Shown: one piece after another, positions 6,580 to 12,834 of the stretch
Layout: every line of letters starts with the position of its first letter
Numbering within the stretch: the first letter of the stretch is position 1
Virus record (IMG/VR): IMGVR_UViG_3300045996_001044
Location: 1 to 26,097 of that record
Strand: one strand, 5' to 3'
Source of the DNA: a virus
Length of the DNA stretch: 26,097 bases
Notes under the pieces: generated by a model
Databases searched by the model: none
Seen by the model: only the letters and a program-made list of their open reading frames with translations
What the model was told of the DNA's origin: nothing
Translations under genes and position numbers: made by a program

Positions 6580-6947
6580 AGCACACCTTCTTCGTCTAGT
6601 TTGATAAACGCATAGAAGTTCTCTAGGTCGATCTTGAATCGCTTTCTAAGTCGGGGGTTTCGTCGTAGGTATCCTGGCGAGAACGTTGGGTAAACCAGAG
6701 CGTCGTCTGACCACTGACTACTATGCAACTCTCCATGATGTTGTGTAAGTCCAGACCGTCCGGTAATCTCACCATAAGCCGATGCTCCGAAGGTGAGAAC
6801 GTAACACTTGCCTTTACCGTAGAGGTCTCTGGGGTCACGGAGTACCTCTAACTCGCCTCTGCGGAAACCCGCTTTGCGGAGTGCAATGACAAGCTGTTTG
6901 CTTTGTTGTGAATAATCATCTAGGTCTTGTCCGTAGACGTAAATCAA
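6576..6947 (-). CDS. Uracil-DNA glycosylase-superfamily-like protein, short form (123 aa)
   Basis: Residues 49-115 resemble the second half of family 4/5 uracil-DNA glycosylases: Y-V-L-T-F-G-A-S-A-Y-G at 49-59, H-H-G-E-L near 70, Y-P-T-F-S-P-G-Y-L-R-R-N-P at 86-98, and a closing D-L-E-N-F helix. The usual first half, with the water-activating G-E-A-P-G-x-x-E/D motif and iron-sulfur cysteines, is missing; the family normally runs ~190-220 residues. Residues 1-40 are short and different. It may be a reduced, possibly non-catalytic member that binds uracil or DNA, or a decayed gene. TTG start, TTGA overlap with the upstream stop, weak ribosome binding site. Confidence 0.6.
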   Translation of the reverse strand: MIYVYGQDLDDYSQQSKQLVIALRKAGFRRGELEVLRDPRDLYGKGKCYVLTFGASAYGEITGRSGLTQHHGELHSSQWSDDALVYPTFSPGYLRRNPRLRKRFKIDLENFYAFIKLDEEGVL

Positions 6948-7180
6948 AGCGGTAGCTTAACTACTGAAATACCACGTCTCCCGCAATGCGTACAATAAAA
7001 GGTGCGCTCACTATGCGGATCGCAACAGAATTTCGTTTTCTCATTACGGCAACACTGACTTTCAAGAATCCACTTAGCCTCACCAGCGCACCCCGGATAA
7101 TCTTTCCAGTCGCAATGAGGGATGAGGTCATCCCAATTGATCGTTTCTCTCTGCTCGTGTTCTAGCTCAACTCCCTGCAT
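6944..7180 (-). CDS. Cysteine-rich putative zinc-binding protein (78 aa)
   Basis: Eight cysteines: C23, C31, C43, C44, C52, C53, C63 and C66. The end F-Y-C-T-H-C-G-R-R-G is a typical zinc-ribbon knuckle. The N-terminal ~20 residues are acidic and helical. The start was chosen at M-Q-G-V-E because AAGGA lies seven bases upstream; an ATG two codons earlier is less well placed, and the longer frame is a shadow of the previous gene. Overlaps that gene by 14 bases. Function unknown; probably a structural zinc protein. Confidence 0.65.
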   Translation of the reverse strand: MQGVELEHEQRETINWDDLIPHCDWKDYPGCAGEAKWILESQCCRNEKTKFCCDPHSERTFYCTHCGRRGISVVKLPL

Positions 7181-7493
7181 CGTCATATCCTTGCACTCCC
7201 TTCCCTGCGTTAATGCTATCGAGCGCGCTCTTAGCGTACCTGTCACCTTCCGCCGCGCGGCTCTCAAGCTCTTCACGGTAAGCCCGCACACACTCTTTGC
7301 CCAAAGACTCGTCCTTTGAAACCTCAGGGTGCTTGTAATTCCCTGTATGAATATCCCACACCTTTGTAAGAGGTTCGTTAGGGATTTCGTAATGCTCTCG
7401 CACGGCCTTTGCGTCTCGCAAAAGAGCCTCTCCGACTGCCTGCGGATCACGTAAGTCTCTCAAAACTCCCCCATAATTACTCCGATAGTCCAT
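7167..7493 (-). CDS. Hypothetical charged protein (108 aa)
   Basis: From M-D-Y-R-S-N-Y the protein is hydrophilic and mostly helical, rich in E, R, K and D, with D-P-Q-A-V-G-E-A-L-L-R-D-A-K-A-V-R near the start and Y-R-E-E-L-E-S-R-A-A-E-G later. No family is recognised. The start is uncertain: ATG 7493 lacks a ribosome binding site and lies inside the tiny membrane gene, while a TTG at 7463 has GGGGGAG very close and overlaps that gene's stop (TTGA). Confidence 0.6.
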   Translation of the reverse strand: MDYRSNYGGVLRDLRDPQAVGEALLRDAKAVREHYEIPNEPLTKVWDIHTGNYKHPEVSKDESLGKECVRAYREELESRAAEGDRYAKSALDSINAGKGVQGYDDAGS

Positions 7494-7534
7494 AAAATTA
7501 CACCAATAATACCAATGAAAATGACAAGTTCCAC
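7460..7534 (-). CDS. Tiny single-span membrane protein (24 aa)
   Basis: GTG at 7534 shares its first G with the TAG of the HD gene (TAGTG), and AAGGA lies nine bases upstream. The product is an almost pure membrane helix: one acidic residue near the start, about 19 hydrophobic residues containing I-G-I-I-G-V-I-L-W, and M-G-E-F at the end. Good start signals make it a real candidate despite its size. It could be a regulator of membrane proteins or a lysis accessory; nothing in the sequence says which. Confidence 0.5.
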   Translation of the reverse strand: MELVIFIGIIGVILWTIGVIMGEF

Positions 7535-8094
7535 TAGAACAATTCCTTATATCGGTGCATGAATTCGTACTCGGCATCCCTCGGATTAAGCGGAGAAATC
7601 CAGACACGAGGACTGAAATCCTCTGGAATCTGCTCGTGCAAAACAGGAGGCATAAGCTGTTGAATCTCAGTCCAGAGCATTTCGTTATCTGCCTCTCTAA
7701 CGGAGAGAGGGAGAGCTATGAGGGCATGAATTGCAGGGGCTTCTAGTTCAAACGCCTTTGCAATAGCGAGCATTAGCGTATCCTCAATCCCTTCATACTG
7801 CTTACCCCATTCGGTAAACCGCTTAATCGGACGGGCTAGATCGGAAGCGTAAACTTCAGTAGCGTCGTGCAGAAGGCCCCACTTAGCATCCTTCTCGTCG
7901 CAAAGCTCAGACACGTAAACGGCGTGCTGCGCCACGCTGTAGAAGTCCTCGGTATGCCCCGTGTAGCGGCATTGCCGCGCCAGCGAATGAGCAATATCCT
8001 CAATGCAAATCTGCTCAGGGTCGGGATCGAGCGGGCGAATAATCTTCCCCGAATAGGTCACGATAGCGTCCTTCGGAACGATCTTAGTTTTCAT
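7534..8094 (-). CDS. HD-domain phosphohydrolase, YfbR-like 5'-deoxynucleotidase (186 aa)
   Basis: Motifs in order: I-E-D-I-A-H-S-L-A at 31-39, Y-T-G-H-T-E-D-F-Y-S-V-A-Q-H at 44-57, the metal-binding L-L-H-D-A-T-E at 74-80, V-Y-A-S-D-L-A-R-P-I-K at 81-91, and A-D-N-E-M-L further on. This is the pattern of the YfbR/phage HD hydrolases that dephosphorylate deoxynucleoside monophosphates. Metal ligands would be the histidines of the second motif and His76-Asp77. In infection it would adjust nucleotide pools for phage replication. It sits directly after the DUF6378-like gene (ATGA overlap). Confidence 0.85.
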   Translation of the reverse strand: MKTKIVPKDAIVTYSGKIIRPLDPDPEQICIEDIAHSLARQCRYTGHTEDFYSVAQHAVYVSELCDEKDAKWGLLHDATEVYASDLARPIKRFTEWGKQYEGIEDTLMLAIAKAFELEAPAIHALIALPLSVREADNEMLWTEIQQLMPPVLHEQIPEDFSPRVWISPLNPRDAEYEFMHRYKELF

Positions 8095-8357
8095 ACCCCA
8101 TACCTTTCAAGGATTTTCTCATAGCAACGAGCGTAGCCTGCAATGTCCACTACGCTATCGCGATGATCGGGAGTCTGCGCGAGACGTTGAATCTTTACCA
8201 ACATCATGTAGAGCGCGTGCGAAAGAGCATCCTTAGTAGGATCAATTCCAAGGCTCTCTGCGGCATCGCCAACAGCCGTGAAGTCGTCCATAGGATGCCC
8301 GTAGGTAGCCTCACGCGGCCCGTCCACAAGCCCGCCCGCTTCCTCAAGAACTGTCAT
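8091..8357 (-). CDS. DUF6378-like phage protein (88 aa)
   Basis: The core G-P-R-E-A-T-Y-G-H-P-M-D-D-F is followed by a helix ending M-M-L-V-K-I-Q-R-L and by D-S-V-V-D-I-A-G-Y-A. These are the marks of a small all-helical family widespread in phages (DUF6378), of unknown activity and sometimes compared with MazG-like nucleotide hydrolases. The start M-T-V-L-E-E has GGAGG six bases upstream, whereas the longer frame adds an unlikely leader. It overlaps the upstream gene by 14 bases and the HD gene by four. Pairing with a nucleotidase suggests nucleotide metabolism. Confidence 0.8.
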   Translation of the reverse strand: MTVLEEAGGLVDGPREATYGHPMDDFTAVGDAAESLGIDPTKDALSHALYMMLVKIQRLAQTPDHRDSVVDIAGYARCYEKILERYGV

Positions 8358-8514
8358 GCTGCGCCTCCGCTTCGTCTGCCCAAGCCTGCTCGATAATAGC
8401 GTCGATATGAGGACTAAGAGAATTAGCAATGTCCTTCTGTCCAAGCGCCCGCAAAGCTCCGAGAGCCTCGGCCAGAGCTAGGACGGCAGTAAGTTCTCCT
8501 GCGCGAATCTTCAT
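8344..8514 (-). CDS. Small helical protein (56 aa)
   Basis: Reads MKIRAGELTAVLALAEALGA, then further Ala/Leu helix and an acidic end (A-D-E-A-E-A-Q-H-D). The ATG shares ATGA with the stop of the upstream gene. No family recognised. The helix-rich make-up suggests a small binding protein or oligomer. Confidence 0.65.
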   Translation of the reverse strand: MKIRAGELTAVLALAEALGALRALGQKDIANSLSPHIDAIIEQAWADEAEAQHDSS

Positions 8515-8687
8515 ACGTCCGACCTATGCAAAAACAAAGGAGCAAAGAAAGCACTAGCGAGTCCTGCAACCTCTTCCTCGATAGTGACCTCGTGAATTTC
8601 GGCAATACACTTGAGGAGGCTTAGAACCTCCATGCCCATGCGCTCAACGTAATCGTCAATCGCGAAATCAATAACTGCGTCGTTCAC
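8511..8687 (-). CDS. Small acidic protein (58 aa)
   Basis: GTG start with AAGGGGGA eight bases upstream, sharing GTGA with the previous stop. The first 40 residues are acidic and helical (starting MNDAVIDFAIDDYVERMGME). The last part, A-S-A-F-F-A-P-L-F-L, is hydrophobic but short for a membrane span. Function unknown. It fills what would otherwise be a gap in the operon. Confidence 0.62.
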   Translation of the reverse strand: MNDAVIDFAIDDYVERMGMEVLSLLKCIAEIHEVTIEEEVAGLASAFFAPLFLHRSDV

Positions 8688-9052
8688 TTGATCCCCCTTA
8701 CGGCCTTACGAAACGCTGCGTCAACATCGTTCCAGCTAGTCGTAACTGAATCATTAAACGTGTAGATAATTGGCTCTAGCACTCTCTTCATTACACCCTT
8801 TCTAGCAAAGGCGGAGGAGGAGATATGAGGGGTTCGGCCAAGCCCGAACCTGATAAGGGCATCCTTAGCCGCAAGCCGCTCCTCATTGTCCTTAGTTGCA
8901 GCGTTAATCGCGCCCAGGGCGCAGTAACACATACCAACCTTCTTCTTCCGACTAAGACGGCCCTTAATCCAGTGAGCGCCCTCGTCGTTCATCTTGTTTC
9001 GTGCCTCCGTCAGAATCTCTCTGACTCTTTCGGGTGATACTCCGTAAAGCAT
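8684..9052 (-). CDS. DUF6197-like protein (122 aa)
   Basis: Contains W-I-K-G-R-L, then M-C-Y-C-A-L-G-A-I-N-A-A (the diagnostic 'yCalGAl' core) and a closing T-F-N-D-S-V-T-T-S-W-N-D-V-D-A-A-F-R-K-A. This matches the small family DUF6197, found in actinobacteria and their phages, with no known activity. The start M-L-Y-G-V-S has GGAG six bases upstream and overlaps the exonuclease stop (TAATG). A start four codons earlier is possible. Confidence 0.75.
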   Translation of the reverse strand: MLYGVSPERVREILTEARNKMNDEGAHWIKGRLSRKKKVGMCYCALGAINAATKDNEERLAAKDALIRFGLGRTPHISSSAFARKGVMKRVLEPIIYTFNDSVTTSWNDVDAAFRKAVRGIK

Positions 9053-9627
9053 TATGGTCTCCATATCCGGGGAGCCTTCAGCGCCCCATGCTCGATTAGT
9101 GCAGCGCGTAGCTGCTTGTGCTGTATCACGTCAGATACTACCCGCTTTCGCGTTTTCTCAAACGAGTCCGGCAAAAGTCGGTTAGCGTCCCTCCACTCTT
9201 GCTGAGTCATATGGTGCTTAGGAGCCTCTAGGCCGTACATAGCGGCTAGCGCCTCCTGACTCATTGAGAGTCCATCACGGCGAATCAGATCATTCTTAGT
9301 GTCGCTCGTGAGCTTAGGGCTGAGGGGTTCCATGCCCCATTCCATAAGGGAACCGTTAATGATCGGCAGATCGTGGTTCCGAATATAGTGCCCGGTGACG
9401 ATATCGGCTTGATCGTAAACACAACAAAACCGTTCCAGTAAGAACACGGGATCGAAGTCGCCGTTCGCTCCAAGCAGTTCGTAGTCAACTTCCCTCTCCC
9501 CCTCCCACGACCAAGCGATAGCAGTAATCTCTGCCGTAGGCTTGCCGTCGTACCAATAAGAGAGTGGTCGGTTCTCAATATCGAAATCAAGAATCCGAAG
9601 CTCTCTTGTTGAGCGTTTAATCTTCAC
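9052..9627 (-). CDS. DnaQ-like 3'-5' exonuclease domain protein (191 aa)
   Basis: RNase H-like exonuclease motifs: I-L-D-F-D-I-E-N-R-P with Asp16 and Glu18 (motif I), V-T-G-H-Y-I-R-N-H-D-L-P-I-I with Asp86 (motif II), and V-V-S-D-V-I-Q-H-K-Q-L with Asp166 (motif III). These acidic residues would bind two metal ions and remove 3' nucleotides. It is a stand-alone domain, and no polymerase gene follows in this window, so it may proofread or trim recombination ends for a polymerase encoded elsewhere. GTG start within the previous gene (11-base overlap). Confidence 0.75.
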   Translation of the reverse strand: MKIKRSTRELRILDFDIENRPLSYWYDGKPTAEITAIAWSWEGEREVDYELLGANGDFDPVFLLERFCCVYDQADIVTGHYIRNHDLPIINGSLMEWGMEPLSPKLTSDTKNDLIRRDGLSMSQEALAAMYGLEAPKHHMTQQEWRDANRLLPDSFEKTRKRVVSDVIQHKQLRAALIEHGALKAPRIWRP

Positions 9628-9802
9628 GTTCTATCTCAAACACCGGTAGCTTGCCCATACCAATTTCAAAGGCAAGACGCTCAAGCTCAGGCTTCAGAAC
9701 AGACTCTTCCCACTCGATCCGCTCTAGCCTCTGCTTGAATTGAAACTCCGCCGTCAACGCTGCGCGGGCCTGCCTGAGTGCTGTTTTAGGATCGTTAGTC
9801 AT
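9617..9802 (-). CDS. Small coiled-coil-like protein (61 aa)
   Basis: A charged single helix: A-L-R-Q-A-R-A-A-L, F-K-Q-R-L-E-R-I-E-W-E-E and L-K-P-E-L-E-R-L-A. The ATG overlaps the previous stop (ATGACTAA), with GAAGGG just upstream. It could dimerise or bind a partner such as the exonuclease encoded next. No family recognised. Confidence 0.65.
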   Translation of the reverse strand: MTNDPKTALRQARAALTAEFQFKQRLERIEWEESVLKPELERLAFEIGMGKLPVFEIERED

Positions 9803-9995
9803 GGTTCCCTTCTAGCTCTCGGCGCTTTCTCTTAATGTCGTAAAGCGCCTTGCTCACGTAGACCTTATCAGAATTCCGCTCTGTCCAGGCTTTTTCCTGC
9901 TGCCTCTTACGCTTAGCCCCCTCGGGGGTTCTCCACTGGCCCGCGTAGAACACTCGCGCAGGAGTCTCTGCGACGGCACTAGTAGTAGTCGGCAA
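9795..9995 (-). CDS. Small basic protein (66 aa)
   Basis: The core F-Y-A-G-Q-W-R-T-P-E-G-A-K-R-K-R-Q-Q-E-K is strongly basic, and the end Y-D-I-K-R-K-R-R-E-L looks nucleic-acid binding. TTG 9995 was chosen because GAGG lies six bases upstream. An ATG at 10016 would add seven residues but has no ribosome binding site. No family recognised. Next to an HTH gene and an exonuclease gene. Confidence 0.6.
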   Translation of the reverse strand: MPTTTSAVAETPARVFYAGQWRTPEGAKRKRQQEKAWTERNSDKVYVSKALYDIKRKRRELEGNHD

Positions 9996-10299
9996 GTTCA
10001 CCCTCGTACCATGCATGGTTCATATCCATAGCGGTAAGTAGTTTGTCGGCCTCTTCGTGTGTCACGTATTCTTTCTCTCCTGCGATGATCTTTGTGACTA
10101 CCTTTTTCGACAACTTACTCCGTTCGGTTAGAATTTTCTCGTGCGGTATTGCCGTACCAGAAAGAAGCGGCCTTACTGAGCCGCTAATGTCATTCCTTAC
10201 TGTCTCGTTACCGTAGAGGGGAAAGGTGACTCCGTATCTTCGTTTCCATTCCTCAAAGATTTCCAAGATAAGGATGCTAGGGATTCCTTGGTTTTCCAC
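9979..10299 (-). CDS. Putative helix-turn-helix DNA-binding protein (106 aa)
   Basis: Residues ~55-92 (K-I-L-T-E-R-S-K-L-S-K-K-V-V, I-I-A-G-E-K-E-Y-V-T-H-E-E-A-D-K-L-L) follow the layout of a small HTH domain common in actinophages, where a recognition helix precedes a turn and 'x-x-A-D-k-L-L'. The first 50 residues have no clear motif. It probably binds DNA as a regulator or in replication. It starts with GTG after a 20-base gap holding TATGCT nine bases upstream, a possible weak promoter; no Shine-Dalgarno is seen. Confidence 0.6.
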   Translation of the reverse strand: MENQGIPSILILEIFEEWKRRYGVTFPLYGNETVRNDISGSVRPLLSGTAIPHEKILTERSKLSKKVVTKIIAGEKEYVTHEEADKLLTAMDMNHAWYEGELADYY

Positions 10300-10319
10300 C
10301 GAAAAGCAAGCATATCAAA

Positions 10320-10520
10320 CTAGCCGATCAAATCCATTTCGCTTACATGCCCGTAGGCAATGCGGATAAACTGACTCTCTGCCCAAAGAAACGCTGCTCT
10401 TGTCTCCTCGGAGATATCAGGATTATCGGCGCACATACGAGCGCAGAAAGCCTCCCCGATCAGAGCGTCCTTAATCAAGTACCCAACTGTTTTATCTTCC
10501 CAAGGCTTAAGGTCTGCCAT
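10320..10520 (-). CDS. Hypothetical acidic helical protein (66 aa)
   Basis: Starts MADLKPWEDKTVGYLIKDAL. Three cysteine/methionine residues near the middle (F-C-A-R-M-C-A-D) are followed by I-S-E-E-T-R-A-A-F-L-W-A-E. It overlaps the helicase stop by one base (TAATG), with GAGGG upstream. No family recognised; the coupling suggests a helicase partner, such as a loader, but nothing proves it. Confidence 0.65.
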   Translation of the reverse strand: MADLKPWEDKTVGYLIKDALIGEAFCARMCADNPDISEETRAAFLWAESQFIRIAYGHVSEMDLIG

Positions 10521-11269
10521 TACACCCTCTCAAAACAGACTGTATGAGGATTAAGTCGGATGCTAACGGGGGCCGGAATAGGCCCAAACCGGTTCTTGAC
10601 AACGTGAAGCTCAATCACGTCATCGTGCGAGTCCTCTTGCCAGAGGATCATTGCCAGGGCTGAGACCTCACCGATAACCTTGGTCTCCGAGTAGTCATAG
10701 CGCGTCGGCGGAGCCGCGCCTAGCGGGTCAGGCTGCTTCGTCTGCGCGAGCATAAGAAAACAGGTGTTTGTATAGGGCGCGTGGACGCTCATGCGCTTGA
10801 TCTTTCGATTCAAGTCCTCGCGACCATCCCAGGGGATATCATGTACGTGGTCGAGTACCACCAGATCAAACCCTGCTTTCATAACGCTAACAACTTCCTC
10901 TGCCGAGATACCCGGCTGCGAGATAACAGCGTCATGCTCTTGAATCCACGCCTTAGCCTCTTCGGGCGAAGGGAACGAGTGCTTAAACCGTTCAAAGATA
11001 TCGGCGGGAGTCATTTCGGTGGTCAGATACGCGCCGCTGTAGCCAGCGTCTAACACTTCTTTGAAAGCCTGCAACCCGAAGGCCGTCTTTCCGATGCCCG
11101 TATTCGCGCCCACTGACGTTGTACGGCCCTTCACGAGCGGGGGGATACTCTGTAGACCCCCATGGAAGGGAGTGGGCAGAACCTCGCCCTGGTCAGTGTT
11201 CTCTACTGCGTTAATCCACTCATCGGGGGATAGCAGGGGTAGCGTTGCTTCATCCATTGTCTCTTGCAT
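10520..11269 (-). CDS. DnaB-like replicative helicase, ATPase domain only (249 aa)
   Basis: RecA-fold motifs: Walker A G-A-N-T-G-I-G-K-T-A at 54-63, L-T-T-E-M-T-P at 82-88 (the DnaB H1a-like segment), Walker B L-V-V-L-D-H-V at 136-142, the Q-containing strand F-L-M-L-A-Q-T-K at 171-178, and V-V-K-N-R-F-G-P at 223-230 (arginine-finger region). It would hydrolyse ATP to unwind DNA at the fork. At 249 residues it lacks the N-terminal domain of ~450-residue DnaB proteins. A RadA/KaiC-type recombination ATPase is the main alternative. AGGAG precedes the ATG. Overlaps the endonuclease VII gene by 20 bases. Confidence 0.82.
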   Translation of the reverse strand: MQETMDEATLPLLSPDEWINAVENTDQGEVLPTPFHGGLQSIPPLVKGRTTSVGANTGIGKTAFGLQAFKEVLDAGYSGAYLTTEMTPADIFERFKHSFPSPEEAKAWIQEHDAVISQPGISAEEVVSVMKAGFDLVVLDHVHDIPWDGREDLNRKIKRMSVHAPYTNTCFLMLAQTKQPDPLGAAPPTRYDYSETKVIGEVSALAMILWQEDSHDDVIELHVVKNRFGPIPAPVSIRLNPHTVCFERV

Positions 11270-11549
11270 TATCTCCTCTCAGATAGTTAGCGGCTGACTC
11301 CAACCATTCTACCGTCATGTAACCTCGGAGCGCCGCGTTGCAACGGAAGCAGAGAATACCCCTGATTTCCAGGGTCTTATGATCGTGGTCAAGATGTAAT
11401 CGTTTTCCTCCTTCTCTAGGAGGTCGTTTACAAATTGCACAAACGCCGCTTTGCTCTTGAAGGATACTATCGTAAGTTCCGTCTCTGTCATACTGCCTCC
11501 TGAGCTTGATCCATTCGGGGTTTGCTTTACGTCGTCTACGCCTTGCCAC
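11250..11549 (-). CDS. Recombination endonuclease VII / HNH nuclease (99 aa)
   Basis: Two CxxC pairs (C37/C40 and C67/C70) hold a zinc. Between them L-H-L-D-H-D-H at 51-57 is the catalytic strand, followed by I-R-G-I-L-C-F-R-C-N-A-A-L-R. This is the endonuclease VII pattern ('vDHDH..g.vRGlLC..CN'). Such enzymes cleave branched DNA and resolve junctions before packaging. The arginine-rich N-terminus would aid DNA binding. GTG start with a weak GGTGG upstream. A 68-base gap separates it from the upstream nuclease. Confidence 0.9.
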   Translation of the reverse strand: MARRRRRKANPEWIKLRRQYDRDGTYDSILQEQSGVCAICKRPPREGGKRLHLDHDHKTLEIRGILCFRCNAALRGYMTVEWLESAANYLRGDNARDNG

Positions 11550-11617
11550 TTCGCCACCATATCACGGCGGCAACCCATTGAGCTTCCCTAGAAGGGTAGT
11601 CCTTGATATCAAAAGAC

Positions 11618-12409
11618 TTACAGCGCACAACACTCCGCTACGCCGCAGTACTTCCCTGCCCACTCGTGCATTGAGTTACCGGGCCAAGGGTTCCAAAGCC
11701 CGTACTCGGTCACGTGGAATTGAATCCGCTTCCACTCATCCCGAATCATAGTCTCGATCTTATCCGTGTCGATAAGCCCCAGGTGCAGGGGGTGAGAGGG
11801 AGAGTCAGGGACTACGATAGGGTCGTTCTTAGCCCGCGTGAGAACGTGAATCTCAGACGGCTTGCGCTTGACAAGCTGGTACACGCCCTGCTGGAAAACC
11901 CATTCCTTGTTAACCCGGACGCCTTTCCTACTGAAATATTTTGTGGACTTCCAATCAATTAATAGATTACTTAACTCTAGGTCGATCTTCAGATTGATCG
12001 GAAGCAGCACACCCTCAATCTCGTGGAAAAACTCCTGCTCGGCTGCTACCACGTCGTTAATCAGGTACTTGCCGACAAGCTCCCAATAGTGGTACATATG
12101 GCTCTTGTAGATATTCTCAGCGTCATCGGGTGAGACTTCCCATTCAACGATCTTGTCTCCAAGATTGTCCTTCCAGGGGTTTCCTAGCTCCTGCCCTGAA
12201 AAGAGCCGCTCAAGCCCTAGATGGACGGCGTTGCCGATTTCCAGGGCGGCGGAGGACGGCCCACGCTCTCCGAGAATGTAGTCCTGCTGCCACTGGCGCG
12301 GGCACCGCATATGCTTGCTGATAGACGATGCCGACAGATGCGGAGGCGCAGAAGGATCGTGCTGGTTCTCCTCAAGCCTCTTGATAAGAGCTTCAACGCC
12401 GCCGCTCAT
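11618..12409 (-). CDS. RecB/Cas4-like PD-(D/E)XK exonuclease (263 aa)
   Basis: Motifs: L-S-A-S-S-I-S-K-H-M-R-C-P-R-Q-W at 25-40, G-N-A-V-H at 59-63 (His63), K-I-D-L-E at 141-145 (Asp143), L-I-D-W-K-S-T-K at 150-157 (Asp152, Lys154) and Q-Q-G-V-Y-Q-L at 173-179 (QxxxY). C36 and the C-terminal cysteines C255, C260 and C261 are placed where Cas4/AddB-type nucleases hold an iron-sulfur cluster, although the spacing (C-x4-C-C) is unusual. It would digest DNA ends for recombination. There are no cas genes or CRISPR repeats nearby, so this is a phage recombination enzyme. AAGGGG precedes the ATG; 17-base overlap with the membrane gene before it. Confidence 0.85.
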   Translation of the reverse strand: MSGGVEALIKRLEENQHDPSAPPHLSASSISKHMRCPRQWQQDYILGERGPSSAALEIGNAVHLGLERLFSGQELGNPWKDNLGDKIVEWEVSPDDAENIYKSHMYHYWELVGKYLINDVVAAEQEFFHEIEGVLLPINLKIDLELSNLLIDWKSTKYFSRKGVRVNKEWVFQQGVYQLVKRKPSEIHVLTRAKNDPIVVPDSPSHPLHLGLIDTDKIETMIRDEWKRIQFHVTEYGLWNPWPGNSMHEWAGKYCGVAECCAL

Positions 12410-12581
12410 AGTTCCCCTTCAGAATGTCATAGACAGTAGAAAACACGATACCGAACCAGACTCCTAGCCCGAAATCAGAAACGGTGTAATCAAACGCTCC
12501 CTTCAGGAAGAAGTAAAGTACAGTGAACATTAGAGCGCCGAAGATCGCTGTAAGAACAGCCTCGGCAATGCGGTCAGTCAT
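12393..12581 (-). CDS. Small membrane protein, two spans (62 aa)
   Basis: From M-T-D-R-I-A-E-A: helix one A-I-F-G-A-L-M-F-T-V-L-Y-F-F-L (~12-26), a polar loop, helix two F-G-L-G-V-W-F-G-I-V-F-S-T-V (~37-50) and a basic tail ending R-R-R. The longer frame is a shadow of the previous gene. No Shine-Dalgarno; the start overlaps the previous stop by eight bases. It could be a second holin-like or anti-holin protein, but lies far from the lysis genes. Confidence 0.65.
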   Translation of the reverse strand: MTDRIAEAVLTAIFGALMFTVLYFFLKGAFDYTVSDFGLGVWFGIVFSTVYDILKGNYERRR

Positions 12582-12744
12582 CGGTAACGTCCTCGTCCAC
12601 CGTACCAGGGCGAGGGGGAGACTGAGCGATGCCGCGAACGCGATCTTCGTCAAGCAGAAACTCAAACAGGACGTAGGCCACGCGGCGAGCCTCACGCTCG
12701 TTCTCGGTGTCTACCTCGATAGTGAAGTCAATCAGAAAGCTCAT
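12574..12744 (-). CDS. Small acidic protein (56 aa)
   Basis: Starts MSFLIDFTIEVDTENEREAR; a strand then a helix, and an acidic Pro-rich tail. AAAGGAAG lies correctly before the ATG. It is the first gene after the inverted repeat at 12760-12823. The D-F-T-I-E-V plus E-A-R-R-V-A pattern recalls short DpnD-like proteins, but the match is weak. Function unknown. Confidence 0.65.
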   Translation of the reverse strand: MSFLIDFTIEVDTENEREARRVAYVLFEFLLDEDRVRGIAQSPPRPGTVDEDVTDD

Positions 12745-12759
12745 TACTTCCTTTCGTTA

Positions 12760-12823
12760 AGGGAGGGTAGTGACGGACTTCTACCGCCGACCCGTGGGCC
12801 TTCTCCTACTGACTACCCTCCCT
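12760..12823 (-). repeat. 12-bp perfect inverted repeat, candidate RNA element
   Basis: AGGGAGGGTAGT (12760-12771) and ACTACCCTCCCT (12812-12823) are perfect complements enclosing 40 bases, which also contain GC-rich complementary pieces. On the minus strand it lies between the OB-like gene and the ribosome binding site of the gene at 12744. No T-run follows on either side, so it is not a standard terminator. An RNA stem controlling stability or translation, or a protein operator, would fit. Confidence 0.6.
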
Positions 12824-12834
12824 ATCTTGTTGGT

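Noticed and set aside
11315-11578. An 87-residue minus-strand frame overlapping endonuclease VII
   Set aside because: It reads plausibly (M-T-E-T-E-L-T-I-V-S-F), but the other frame has the clear CxxC and D-H-D-H motifs of endonuclease VII, so this is taken as its shadow.
11618-12409. CRISPR-associated Cas4 with a nearby array
   Set aside because: The nuclease looks Cas4/RecB-like, but there are no regularly spaced repeats and no other cas genes, so I treat it as a phage recombination nuclease.
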